Source: VRUE01 sp963708115 (GTDB lineage Bacteria > Actinomycetota > Thermoleophilia > Solirubrobacterales > 70-9). Taken from it: DNA of 64,000 nucleotides. Made by a program: the position numbers and the translations under genes. Shown one piece after another: positions 49,703 through 57,819 of the stretch. The stretch is from assembly GCA_963708115.1 (NCBI GenBank), contig CAVPRX010000002.1, positions 558,001 to 622,000 of the forward strand, given 5' to 3'. The notes under the pieces were generated by a model. It worked only from the letters and a program-made list of their open reading frames with translations. It was not told the origin of the DNA and did no database searches. Within the stretch, counting starts at the first letter, position 1. The number at the start of each line of letters is the position of its first letter.

Positions 49703-50476
49703 ATGGCCTCGGCAAACGCCCTCCTCGAGCTGAGTGGGGTGAGTAAGCGATTCGGCCCGGTCCAAGCTCTGGACCGGGTCGACTTCACCGTCAATGCCGG
49801 CGAGGTGGTCGGCCTCGTCGGCGATAACGGCGCCGGCAAGTCGACGATGGTGAAGACGATCGCCGGCATCCACGCCGCCGACGAGGGCACGATCCGCTTC
49901 GACGGTCGCGAGATCAAGGTCACGCGGCCCCAGGACGCGACCAAGCTCGGCATCGCAACCGTCTACCAGGATCTCGCCCTCTGCGACAACCTCGACGTCG
50001 TCGCCAACGTCTTCCTCGGTCAGGAGGAGGTATCGCCGGGCATCGGGGAGATTTCACGCCAGCTCGACGAGGCGAAGATGGAGCATCGCGCCAGCGAGCT
50101 GCTCTCCAGCCTCGCGGTGACGATCCCCAGCCTGCGCACCGAGGTCGGCACCCTCTCCGGCGGTCAGCGTCAGCAGGTTGCGGTCGCGCGCTCCCTCCTG
50201 GGTGAGCCGCGGGTCGTCCTGCTGGACGAGCCCACGGCTGCGCTCGGCGTTCCGCAGACCAAGCAGGTGCTGGAGCTGATCGGGCGTCTGAAAGAGCGGG
50301 GGTTGGGAGTGGTCGTGATCAGCCACAACCTCGCCAACGTCTTCGAGGTCGCTGACCGGATCGTGGTCTTGCGTCTCGGCCGGACTGCCGGTGATTTCAA
50401 AGCCGAACAGACGACCGAGGAGCACGTCGTCTCGGCGATCACTGGTCTCGGTGAGAACTCGAAGGAGGAGCAGTGA
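49703..50476 (+). CDS. xylG: Sugar ABC transporter ATP-binding protein (XylG-like, single domain)
   Basis: 257 residues. Walker A GDNGAGKSTMVKTI, Q-loop TVYQDLALCDNLDVV, signature LSGGQRQQVAVARSLL, Walker B RVVLLDEPTAALG, His switch VVISHNLANV. Only one ABC domain, about half the length of the two-domain XylG of Escherichia coli, so it presumably works as a homodimer. Four bases after xylF; its stop overlaps the permease start (GTGA). Confidence 0.9.
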   Translation: MASANALLELSGVSKRFGPVQALDRVDFTVNAGEVVGLVGDNGAGKSTMVKTIAGIHAADEGTIRFDGREIKVTRPQDATKLGIATVYQDLALCDNLDVVANVFLGQEEVSPGIGEISRQLDEAKMEHRASELLSSLAVTIPSLRTEVGTLSGGQRQQVAVARSLLGEPRVVLLDEPTAALGVPQTKQVLELIGRLKERGLGVVVISHNLANVFEVADRIVVLRLGRTAGDFKAEQTTEEHVVSAITGLGENSKEEQ

Positions 50477-51633
50477 GCTCCAACCTGCGCCGCCTCGTCC
50501 AGGGCGACCTCGCGTCGGCCCGCGTCGTCCTCGGCTTGGCCCTGATCTGGGTCATCTTCCAGTTCCAGAACGACCGCTTCCTCTCCGCCGAGAACCTGAC
50601 CAACCTGATGCTGCAGATCACCGCGATCGGCCTGATCTCCGTCGGCATCGTCTACGTCCTCCTGCTCGGCGAGATCGACCTCTCGGTGGGGGCCGTCAGC
50701 GGCCTCGCCGCGGGGGTGATGGCGGTTCTCAACGTCAAGCACGGTTGGAATCCCTACCTGGCGATCGTCGCGGCGATCCTGGTCGGCAGCGCGATCGGGT
50801 TGCTTCAGGGGTTTCTCTTCAGCAACTTCGGCGTGCCGTCCTTCGTGGTCACGCTGGCCGGCCTGCTCGCCTGGCAGGGTGCGCTCCTGCAGGTGTTGGG
50901 CTCGACCGGGACGATCAACCTCACCGACCCGAAGATCACCGGCCTCGCCAACACCTTCTACTCCGACGCGGTCGGCTGGATCTTCTGTGCGGTGGTGATC
51001 GCCGCCTTTGCCGCGGTCGTCCTGGTCGGGCGCCGCAGGCGTGTCGCGGCCGGCCTCGACGGCGAGAGCATGGCGACCCTGGGACTGCGCATCGGCCTGG
51101 TCGCGGCAATCGCGATCGTCGTCGTCGCGATCCTCAACTCCGACCGCGGCGTTCCCCTCGCGGTTCTGATCTTGCTCGCCTTCGTCGTCGGCATGGAGTA
51201 CGTGGTCAAGCGCACCGGCTTCGGTCGCCACGTCTACGCCGTCGGCGGCAACGCCGAGGCGGCCAGGAGGGCCGGCATCCGGGTCAACGGCGTGCGGGTG
51301 GCGGTCTTCGCGATCTCCGGCTCGATGGCGGCGATCGGCGGCATCATGGCGGCATCGCGCCTGCTGGCGGTCAACCAGGGCTCGGGCGGCAGCGAACTGC
51401 TGCTGCTCGCGATCGCCGGCCCGGTGATCGCCGGTACCAGCCTCTTCGGTGGCCGTGGCTCGGTCTGGACCGCCCTGCTCGGCGCCCTGGTGATCGGCTC
51501 GATCTCCAACGGCATGGACCTCTTGGCGCTCTCCTCGGCGGTCAAGTTCATGGTCACCGGCGGTGTCCTCCTGCTCGCCGTCCTGGTAGACGCGATCGCC
51601 CGTCAGCAGCGCCAGGCGGCTGGACGGGTGTAG
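50473..51633 (+). CDS. xylH: Sugar ABC transporter permease (XylH-like)
   Basis: 386 residues, about ten membrane helices (VVLGLALIWVIFQFQNDRF; LISVGIVYVLLLGEIDLSVG; GLLAWQGALLQVLGSTG; LLLLAIAGPVIAGTSLFGGR). The LLLGEIDLSVGAVSGL segment is typical of ribose/xylose ABC permeases. GTG start overlapping the ATPase gene. Completes an importer with the lipoprotein and ATPase; a ROK-family kinase lies about 0.7 kb downstream on the other strand. Confidence 0.9.
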   Translation: MSSNLRRLVQGDLASARVVLGLALIWVIFQFQNDRFLSAENLTNLMLQITAIGLISVGIVYVLLLGEIDLSVGAVSGLAAGVMAVLNVKHGWNPYLAIVAAILVGSAIGLLQGFLFSNFGVPSFVVTLAGLLAWQGALLQVLGSTGTINLTDPKITGLANTFYSDAVGWIFCAVVIAAFAAVVLVGRRRRVAAGLDGESMATLGLRIGLVAAIAIVVVAILNSDRGVPLAVLILLAFVVGMEYVVKRTGFGRHVYAVGGNAEAARRAGIRVNGVRVAVFAISGSMAAIGGIMAASRLLAVNQGSGGSELLLLAIAGPVIAGTSLFGGRGSVWTALLGALVIGSISNGMDLLALSSAVKFMVTGGVLLLAVLVDAIARQQRQAAGRV

Positions 51634-51641
51634 ACAACAGA

Positions 51642-51671
51642 TTGACATCCGGCCGGCAAATGTGCTACGTT
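51642..51671 (+). promoter_or_regulatory. Promoter of the toxin-antitoxin pair
   Basis: Consensus TTGACA (51642-51647), an 18-base spacer and TACGTT (51666-51671), ending seven bases before the antitoxin ATG. The transcript is probably leaderless. One of the clearest promoters in the window. Confidence 0.75.
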
Positions 51672-51678
51672 GGCGCAC

Positions 51679-51960
51679 ATGGACTCGGTCGGTGTGCGGC
51701 AGCTGAGACAGAACCTGTCCCTCTATCTGAGAGAGGTGAAGGAGGGCGACAGCTTTCGAGTCACCGAGCGGGGCCGTGAGGTGGCTCGGCTCGTGCCGTC
51801 CGGCCCCACCGATTCGCCGCTTGCCCGATTGGTCGCCGAGCGTGGTGCGACGATGCCGAGGGTCGATCTGGTCGCCTTGGCGAAGGCGTCCGAGCTGCCG
51901 CCCGCCGCGGGGCCGCCGAGCAGTCAGATCCTCGACGAAATGCGAGAAGAGCGGCTATAG
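51679..51960 (+). CDS. Phd/YefM-family antitoxin
   Basis: 93 residues from ATG 51679. VGVRQLRQNLSLYLREVKEG and FRVTERGREVARLVPSG are the Phd/YefM DNA-binding fold. The C-terminal ~40 residues should wrap the toxin. Binds its own promoter in known systems. The downstream PIN-domain gene overlaps or abuts it. The pair sits between the sugar ABC operon and the ROK gene. Confidence 0.88.
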   Translation: MDSVGVRQLRQNLSLYLREVKEGDSFRVTERGREVARLVPSGPTDSPLARLVAERGATMPRVDLVALAKASELPPAAGPPSSQILDEMREERL

Positions 51961-52355
51961 CCAGCCGGATCGCGTATCTGGACACCTCGGCGTACGTGAA
52001 GCTGCCGCTTCGCGAGGCGGAGAAGGATGCCCTGCTTCGCGAGCTGGTCGAGTGGGAAGGGTTTGTTTCAAGCAGTCTCTTGGGGGTCGAGTCGCTCCGC
52101 GCCTGCGCTCGCTACGGCGCCGATTACGAACGTGCCGCCAGGGAATGGATGGAGGGACTCGCGCTGCTGCCCATCGACGACGGGGTACTCGACGTCGCCG
52201 CCGAACTGGAGCCCGCTGGGCTGCGAAGTCTCGACGCGTTGCATCTGGCAACCGCCATATCCCTCGGGGATGAGGTCGGCGCCTTTTTCACCTATGACGA
52301 CCGTCTCGGTCGCGCCGCCGAAGAAAATGGGCTGGCCGTCGCCCGGCCGGTCTGA
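51957..52355 (+). CDS. PIN-domain toxin (VapC-like ribonuclease)
   Basis: About 132 residues. The reading frame includes IAYLDTSAYVKLPLRE with the first catalytic Asp, SSSLLGVESLRACAR, SLDALHLATAISLGD and FFTYDDRLGRAA, the four acidic positions of a PIN RNase. The first ordinary start (GTG 51996) would lose the first Asp, and no ATG/GTG/TTG lies upstream in frame. The ATA at 51957, preceded by GAGAAGAG and overlapping the antitoxin stop, is the best start position, so either a rare start codon or a base error is implied. Confidence 0.8.
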   Translation: MASRIAYLDTSAYVKLPLREAEKDALLRELVEWEGFVSSSLLGVESLRACARYGADYERAAREWMEGLALLPIDDGVLDVAAELEPAGLRSLDALHLATAISLGDEVGAFFTYDDRLGRAAEENGLAVARPV

Positions 52356-52362
52356 TCTTGAT

Positions 52363-53322
52363 TCAGCGGTCGACCAGCAGTGAGGCGCCGATTGCGCCGC
52401 CGAGGTCTCCGAGCGAGGCGACGCGCACTGCCGGCGGGCGCTCGTTGAGGAAGAGGTGCACCTCCATCTCTTTTTTTAGTGCCTCCATATAGCGGTCGCC
52501 GAAGCGGATGCCGAGGCCACCGCCGATGATCACCGCTTCGGGATCGAGCAGGTTCACGGCTGAGGCGATGCCGGTTCCGAGAGCCTCGATCGCTCGGTCG
52601 ATCAGTTTCGTTGCCAAGTGATCGCCGTGGTCGATCGCGCGCTCCCAGATGCCGCTGGTGAGGCGCGGTTTGCCGTGCTTCTCCATCAGCTTGAAGAGGT
52701 CGGTCTTGTGACCCTCTTCCTGCTCGCGGCGCGCCTCGGCTTCCATCGCCGCGCGGCCCGCGTAGGCCTCCATGCAGCCCTTTCGCCCACAGGGGCACTT
52801 GGCACCGCCGCGCTTGACGACCATGTGGCCGATCTCCCCGGCCGCGCCGCGGCCGAGCCAGGGCTTGCCGTCGAGGACGAGCCCACCGCCGACTCCGGTT
52901 CCCCAGAAAACCCCGATCAGACTGCGGAACTCGCGCCCGGCGCCGAGGTGGAACTCCGCCTCGGTCGCCACCTGGACGTCGTTGCCGACCCGGATCCCGG
53001 TTCCAAGCGCCTCCGAAAGGGTCTCGCCGAGCGGGAAGCTGCCTTCCCAATCCGGCAGGTTGCGGGCCGTGGACACGACACCGGTCTTCTCGTTCGCGTC
53101 GCCGGGAGAGCCGACGCCGACGCCGCTCAGATCTTCGGACTTCACCCCCGCAGCGGAGGCGGCTTCGCGCAGCGCGTCCTCCATCGCGCTCGCCACGCCG
53201 GCCGGGCCACCCGCCGTGGGCGTTGGCTGCCGCGCTTCGCCATGCACCTTCCCGCCGCTGTCGACGATCACCGTCTGGATCTTGGTGCCGCCAAGATCGA
53301 TGCCGCCGCGCAGGTCGCTCAC
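52363..53322 (-). CDS. ROK-family sugar kinase (glucokinase-like)
   Basis: 319 residues from GTG 53322. N-terminal phosphate loop GGIDLGGTKIQTVIVD, the GVFWGTGVGGGLVLDG block, GEIGHM with the catalytic region, and zinc motif CPCGRKGCMEAYAG. C-terminal IIGGGLGIRFGDRY. No HTH domain, so an enzyme rather than a repressor. Probably phosphorylates glucose or a related sugar. Convergent with the toxin gene; the -35/-10 region would overlap that of the divergent acyltransferase gene. Confidence 0.9.
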   Translation of the reverse strand: MSDLRGGIDLGGTKIQTVIVDSGGKVHGEARQPTPTAGGPAGVASAMEDALREAASAAGVKSEDLSGVGVGSPGDANEKTGVVSTARNLPDWEGSFPLGETLSEALGTGIRVGNDVQVATEAEFHLGAGREFRSLIGVFWGTGVGGGLVLDGKPWLGRGAAGEIGHMVVKRGGAKCPCGRKGCMEAYAGRAAMEAEARREQEEGHKTDLFKLMEKHGKPRLTSGIWERAIDHGDHLATKLIDRAIEALGTGIASAVNLLDPEAVIIGGGLGIRFGDRYMEALKKEMEVHLFLNERPPAVRVASLGDLGGAIGASLLVDR

Positions 53323-53365
53323 GCCGCCCAGTCTATGCCCGCGTTGCGTCTGGGAAGCTACGCCC

Positions 53366-53953
53366 GTGAGTGAGCAGCGGGGTTGGCGACACTGGTTGGC
53401 GAAGCGGCGCTGGTACGAGCGAAACCGGCGCCCTGCGCGGCGCTGGCGCCTCGCCCGCCACGCCGCTCGCGGTGGCTTCTTCATTCGCCGCCCGGTCGAG
53501 GGCGAGCTGCTGGAGGCCCTCGACGAGGGGCGCCTGCGGATCGGCGAGGGGACGCTGCTCGAGCCGGGCTGCTGGCTGACCCTCGCCCCCGAGGCCCGGA
53601 TCGAGATCGGCGCCGGCTGCTTCCTCAACCGCAACACGATGCTCGCCGCCTATGAGCTGATCGAGATCGGCGACCACACGATGTTCGCCAATGGCTGCTT
53701 CGTGGGCGACGCCGAGCACCGCTTCGACGATCCCGACGCGCCGGTCACCTGGCAGGGCTTCACCAGCAAGGGCCCGGTCAGGATCGGCGCCAACTGCTGG
53801 TTCGGGGTCAACTGCGTGGTTACCAGCGGCGTCACGATCGGCGACCGCTGTGTGGTCGGCGCAAACTCCGTGGTCACGGCGGACCTGCCCGCGGGCTCGA
53901 TCGCGGCGGGCGCCCCGGCCCGTGTGATCAAGGCCATTGAGTTCCGCCGGTAG
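53366..53953 (+). CDS. Hexapeptide-repeat acyltransferase (left-handed beta-helix)
   Basis: 195 residues from a GTG. Basic N-terminus (WLAKRRWYERNRRPARRWRL), then repeats of the I/V-G-x-x-x-x pattern (RLRIGEGTLLEPGCWLTL, ELIEIGDHTMFANGCFVG, VRIGANCWFGVNCVVTSG, VTIGDRCVVGANSVVTADLP) and the typical end AAGAPARVIKAI. Such trimers O- or N-acetylate sugars or lipids. Upstream of and separate from the pantothenate operon. Substrate unknown. Confidence 0.85.
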   Translation: MSEQRGWRHWLAKRRWYERNRRPARRWRLARHAARGGFFIRRPVEGELLEALDEGRLRIGEGTLLEPGCWLTLAPEARIEIGAGCFLNRNTMLAAYELIEIGDHTMFANGCFVGDAEHRFDDPDAPVTWQGFTSKGPVRIGANCWFGVNCVVTSGVTIGDRCVVGANSVVTADLPAGSIAAGAPARVIKAIEFRR

Positions 53954-53964
53954 GTGCCTATACT
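53937..53964 (+). promoter_or_regulatory. Promoter of the panC operon
   Basis: TTGAGT (53937-53942), a 16-base spacer and TATACT (53959-53964). The -35 overlaps the last codons of the acyltransferase gene. It would drive the long panC-to-hppA run. Confidence 0.6.
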
Positions 53965-54004
53965 CGGAGGTCGGCCGTGACCCGCCAAGGGCATGGACCT
54001 TCCC

Positions 54005-54895
54005 ATGAACCTCGCATTGACTGAGCCGTTGCACGCACCAGCAGGCGTGAAGTTCGTCCGCCGCAAGGATGAGCTGCGGGCGCTGCTTGCCTCCGCGCGC
54101 GCGGAAGGCCTCTCGATCGGCCTGGTGCCGACGATGGGCTACCTGCACGAGGGCCATCTCTCGCTGCTGCGCGCCGCCCGCGCCGAGTGCGACGTGGTCG
54201 TGATGAGCCTCTTCGTCAACCCGACCCAGTTCGGCCCCGGCGAGGACCTCGACCGTTACCCGCGCGACGAGGCCCGCGACGCCGAGCTGGCCGGCGAGGC
54301 CGGCGTAGACCTGGTCTACGCCCCGCCGGTGGTCGAGGTCTACCTCGACGGCTTCTCCACCAGCGTCGAGGTGAGTGGGCTGACCGAGGTGCTCTGCGGC
54401 GACCCCTCGCGTCGCGGCTCCGAGCACTTCCGCGGCGTCACCACCGTCGTCGCCAAGCTCTTCAACACCGTCGGCCCCGACGTCGCCTACTTTGGCCAGA
54501 AGGACGCCCAGCAGGTGGCGGCGATCCGCCGCATGGTCGGCGACCTCGACATCCCGGTCCGGATCGAGACATTGCCGATCGTGCGCGAGGCCGACGGCCT
54601 GGCGATGAGCTCTCGCAACGCCTACCTAGGGCCCGAGGAGCGCGAGCGGGCGACGGCGCTCTCGCGGGCGCTGCGCGAGGTCGAGCGCGTTGCCCACGCC
54701 GATTCGCTTGCCGCGGCACTCGCCGCCGGCCGGCATGAGCTGGAGGCGGCGGGGGTCGAGCCGGAATACCTCGAGGCCCGCGACGCAGAGAACTTGGAGC
54801 CGGTGGCCGAGCTTGATGGCCATCCGGTGCTGGTAGCGGTCGCCGCGCAGCTCGGCGGCGCCCGCCTCATCGACAACGTCTTGATCCGGTCATGA
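54005..54895 (+). CDS. panC: Pantothenate synthetase
   Basis: 296 residues. ATP-binding VPTMGYLHEGHLSLLRAAR (HIGH-type motif), FVNPTQFGPGEDLDRYPRD, YFGQKDAQQVAAIRRMV, and the KMSKS-equivalent AMSSRNAYL. Joins pantoate and beta-alanine. Start is ATG 54005 or 53993; both are after AAGGG. Followed by panD and panB, giving the complete route to pantothenate from ketoisovalerate and aspartate. Confidence 0.96.
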   Translation: MNLALTEPLHAPAGVKFVRRKDELRALLASARAEGLSIGLVPTMGYLHEGHLSLLRAARAECDVVVMSLFVNPTQFGPGEDLDRYPRDEARDAELAGEAGVDLVYAPPVVEVYLDGFSTSVEVSGLTEVLCGDPSRRGSEHFRGVTTVVAKLFNTVGPDVAYFGQKDAQQVAAIRRMVGDLDIPVRIETLPIVREADGLAMSSRNAYLGPEERERATALSRALREVERVAHADSLAAALAAGRHELEAAGVEPEYLEARDAENLEPVAELDGHPVLVAVAAQLGGARLIDNVLIRS

Positions 54896-54920
54896 AGGCC
54901 TGAACCCAAGGGGAGACTCA

Positions 54921-55313
54921 ATGCAGAGGCAGATGCTCAAGTCCAAGATCCACCGAGCGACGGTGACCGACTGCGACGTCGATTACATCGGCAGTATCAC
55001 GGTCGACACCGAGTTGATGGCAAGCGCCGACCTGATCACCAACGAGCAGGTCCACGTCTGGGACATCGACAACGGTGCCCGCTTCGTCACCTACGTGATC
55101 GACGGCGAGCCCGGCTCCGGCACGATGCAGGTCAACGGTGCCGCCGCCCACCTGACTCAGCCCGGCCACAAGATCATTGTCGCCTCCTTTGGCGCCTACG
55201 ACGAGAGCGACCTCGAGGCCTACTCGCCGGTGGTCGTCCACGTCGACGACGACAATGTCACCGTCGCGGTCGACAGCCACCCGGAGGTGCTGCTCGCCCA
55301 GGAGGTCATCTGA
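54921..55313 (+). CDS. panD: Aspartate 1-decarboxylase
   Basis: 130 residues. MLKSKIHRATVTDCDVDYIG then S: the Gly-Ser bond that self-cleaves to form the pyruvoyl cofactor. DLITNEQVHVWDIDNGARF and a conserved core follow. Converts aspartate to beta-alanine, a substrate of PanC. GGGGAGA lies upstream of the ATG. The stop overlaps panB. Confidence 0.96.
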   Translation: MQRQMLKSKIHRATVTDCDVDYIGSITVDTELMASADLITNEQVHVWDIDNGARFVTYVIDGEPGSGTMQVNGAAAHLTQPGHKIIVASFGAYDESDLEAYSPVVVHVDDDNVTVAVDSHPEVLLAQEVI

Positions 55314-56218
55314 TGAGCGTTGAGCGTCAGCCCGTCACCCTGCCTCGCCTGGCCGAGATGAAGCAGGCCGGCGAACCGATCGTGATGGTCACCGCCTACG
55401 ACTTCCCCTCGGCCCGGGTCGCCGAGGAGGCCGGCGTCGACCTCGTCCTCGTCGGCGACACGGCGGCGATGGTCGTGCTCGGCTATCCCGGCACCGAGGC
55501 GGTCTCGATGGACGAGATGGTGATGCTCGGCAAAGCCGTCCGCCGTGGCGTCGAGACGCCGTTGATGGTCGGCGACATGCCGATGGGCAGCTACGAGGCA
55601 AGCAACGAGCTCGCCGTGCAGAGCGCCCAGCGGCTGGTCAAGGAGACCGGCTGTCAGGTGGTCAAGCTGGAGGCGGGGGGGACGTCGGTCGAGCGCGCCC
55701 GGGCGATCGTCCGCGCCGGCATCCCGGTCATGGGCCATGTCGGGCTTACGCCGCAGACCGCGACCGCGCTGGGCGGCTACAAGACCCAGGGCAAGACGGC
55801 CCAGGGCGCGATCCAGCTGCTCGAGGACGCCCTTGCCCTGCAGTCGGTCGGCTGCTTCGCGGTCGTCTTCGAGGCGGTCCCGGCGGCGATCGCCGAGGCG
55901 ATCGCCCAGCGGCTCGAGATCCCGGCGATCGGGATCGGCGCCGGCCGCGCCACGGCCGGCCAGGTGCTCGTCTACCACGATCTGCTCGGGATCACCACGG
56001 GGCGCTCGCCCAAATTCGTCAAGCGCTACGCCGAGATCCACACGGCGATGGTCGACGGCGTCAGCCGCTACGCGGAAGAGGTGCGCAGCCACCGCTTCCC
56101 CGAGCCCGAGCACGTCTACGGGGTCGAGCCGGAGGAGCTGGCCGAGTTCCAGCGCTACCTGGAGCAGAAGGACGGGATCGGCTCCAAGGCGTCATGGGAC
56201 TGGGAGCCGCTGCCCTAG
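55313..56218 (+). CDS. panB: 3-methyl-2-oxobutanoate hydroxymethyltransferase
   Basis: 301 residues. MVTAYDFPSARVAEEAGVDL, LVLVGDTAAMVVLGYPGT, GDMPMGSYEAS, KLEAGG, MGHVGLTPQTATALGGYKTQ and GIGAGRATAGQVLVYHDLLG are PanB hallmarks. Makes ketopantoate with methylene-tetrahydrofolate. Third pantothenate gene of the operon. The C-terminal ~35 residues (YGVEPEELAEFQRYLEQKDG) are a short extension. Confidence 0.96.
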   Translation: MSVERQPVTLPRLAEMKQAGEPIVMVTAYDFPSARVAEEAGVDLVLVGDTAAMVVLGYPGTEAVSMDEMVMLGKAVRRGVETPLMVGDMPMGSYEASNELAVQSAQRLVKETGCQVVKLEAGGTSVERARAIVRAGIPVMGHVGLTPQTATALGGYKTQGKTAQGAIQLLEDALALQSVGCFAVVFEAVPAAIAEAIAQRLEIPAIGIGAGRATAGQVLVYHDLLGITTGRSPKFVKRYAEIHTAMVDGVSRYAEEVRSHRFPEPEHVYGVEPEELAEFQRYLEQKDGIGSKASWDWEPLP

Positions 56219-56237
56219 CGCCTACCATCCAGCGGCA

Positions 56238-56921
56238 ATGAGCCCTACGGCCGAGGAGCGGCGGGCCGAGCTGGTCGCCCTCTACAAAGAGGTGCAGGTC
56301 TGCGAAAGGTGCCCCTTGCACGAGACGCGGACCAAGTCCGTGTTCGGAGCGGGGGACGCCGACGCCGAGGTGATGTTCGTCGGCGAGGCGCCGGGCGCCG
56401 AAGAGGATCGCCAGGGCCTGCCCTTCGTCGGTCGGGCCGGGCAGCTGTTGAATGAGCTGCTTGAAGGCATAGGGATGGCAAGGGAGGGCGTCTTCATCGC
56501 CAACGTGCTGAAGAGCCGCCCGCCCGGCAACCGGGACCCGCAACCGCTGGAGATCGAGGCCTGCCGTCCCTACCTGTTCGAGCAGGTGCGGCTGATCGAG
56601 CCGCGCGTCGTCTGCACCCTGGGCAACTTCGCGACCAAGCTGCTGAGCGGCAACCCGACCGGGATCACCAGGGTGCGGGGGACGCCCCAGGTACACGAGC
56701 TGGGCGGGCGCACTGTCTTTCTGCTGCCGCTCTTCCACCCGGCGGCGGCGCTGCGCACGCCGGCGGTCAAGGAGACGCTGCGGGCGGACCTGGAGCTGCT
56801 GCCGCAACTGCTTGCCGGCCCACCGCCAGCCGGGGCGGAAGAGGCAGAGGAGGAGGTCGTGGTGGAGCCGGCGACGACGCCGCCTGAGGATCCCGCCGAT
56901 CAGCTCGACATGTTCGGTTGA
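56238..56921 (+). CDS. Uracil-DNA glycosylase, family 4-like (Fe-S)
   Basis: 227 residues. CERCPLHETRTKSVFGAG and downstream CRPYLFEQV/CTLGNFATKLL supply the four Cys of an iron-sulphur cluster. FVGEAPGAEEDRQGLPFVGR is motif 1, HPAAALRTP motif 2. Removes uracil from DNA. An acidic C-terminal tail (~45 residues) ends DQLDMFG, which resembles a sliding-clamp-binding motif (Q-L-D-M-F). TACCAT lies nine bases before the ATG. Overlaps tsaE. Confidence 0.9.
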   Translation: MSPTAEERRAELVALYKEVQVCERCPLHETRTKSVFGAGDADAEVMFVGEAPGAEEDRQGLPFVGRAGQLLNELLEGIGMAREGVFIANVLKSRPPGNRDPQPLEIEACRPYLFEQVRLIEPRVVCTLGNFATKLLSGNPTGITRVRGTPQVHELGGRTVFLLPLFHPAAALRTPAVKETLRADLELLPQLLAGPPPAGAEEAEEEVVVEPATTPPEDPADQLDMFG

Positions 56922-57364
56922 GCGTGATTGCCGTGGAGACGGTGGAGAGCGAGTCCTCGGCTGAGACCGAAGCGGTTGGAGCGAAGCTCGCCGCTCGCTT
57001 GAGCCCCGGCGACGTCGTCATCGTCAGCGGCGAGCTGGGGGCGGGCAAGACGACGCTGATCCGGGGCGCCTGCCGGGCGCTCGGGGTCGAGGGCCCGGTC
57101 ACCTCACCCACCTTCACGATCGGCCAGCGCTACCTGGGCCGTCTGCCGATCTCCCACCTCGACCTCTACCGCCTCGGTGGGCTCGAAGACGAGGACCCGG
57201 CGCTGCTCGACGACTACCTCGACGCCGACTCGGTTGCGTTCCTCGAGTGGCCCGCCCTGGCTGAGCCTCAGCTGGCGGGGCGCCGCGTCCTGGCGGTCCG
57301 CCTGGACCATGCCGAAGGCGATCGGCGACGCATCGAGATCGGCAGCGCATCGGTCCCGGAATAA
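56918..57364 (+). CDS. tsaE: tRNA t6A biosynthesis ATPase TsaE
   Basis: 148 residues. Walker A SGELGAGKTTLIRGACRALG, then TSPTFTIGQRY, HLDLYRLGGLED and FLEWPALAE, the TsaE pattern. Works with TsaB and TsaD (both downstream) and TsaC on threonylcarbamoyl-adenosine at tRNA position 37. TTG start overlapping the glycosylase stop; a GTG at 56924 is an alternative. Confidence 0.93.
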   Translation: MSVIAVETVESESSAETEAVGAKLAARLSPGDVVIVSGELGAGKTTLIRGACRALGVEGPVTSPTFTIGQRYLGRLPISHLDLYRLGGLEDEDPALLDDYLDADSVAFLEWPALAEPQLAGRRVLAVRLDHAEGDRRRIEIGSASVPE

Positions 57365-57435
57365 GTGTGTTTCGGAGGGGGATGCTGCCCTGTAGCATCG
57401 CCTGGGTACGCAAACCGAACGAGGAGAGGCGCTTG

Positions 57436-57813
57436 ATGAAGGGACTGAGGACGCTGACGGCAGTGGTAGTGGGAATCGCGCTGCTGGCGAGTGCCGCCCC
57501 AGCCTCGGCCAAGAAAAGCGCCCCGTTCAAGCATTACGTCGCCTGCGGTCTTTCGCAGAACGCCAAACCGGCGCACGTCTGCCAGAAGGGCCGCGACAAG
57601 GGCGCCTTCTTCCGCAGCAACCGTGGTGAGGTCTTCTACACCGTCTGCGTCGATTTCCCGGGCAAGAAAAACCTCTGCGCTCCCAAGCAGAAAGCGGAAA
57701 AAGGAACGCTCTACGTCAACAAGATCACGACCAACATTCCCGGGGAGCACAAGGTCTCATGGTTCGTCAAGGGCAAGCAGGTCGGCTCTTTCGTCTTCAC
57801 GGTCCCGAGGTAG
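57436..57813 (+). CDS. Small secreted basic protein
   Basis: 125 residues with a signal peptide (LTAVVVGIALLASAAPASA). GAGGAG precedes the ATG. The mature part is Lys-rich with four or five Cys (YVACGLSQNAKPAHVC, FYTVCVDFPGKKNLCAPK) and ends VSWFVKGKQVGSFVFTV, like a small beta-sandwich. Uses AAA/GAA more than its neighbours. It interrupts the tsaE-tsaB order. No family recognised. Confidence 0.65.
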   Translation: MKGLRTLTAVVVGIALLASAAPASAKKSAPFKHYVACGLSQNAKPAHVCQKGRDKGAFFRSNRGEVFYTVCVDFPGKKNLCAPKQKAEKGTLYVNKITTNIPGEHKVSWFVKGKQVGSFVFTVPR

Positions 57814-57819
57814 CGGACG

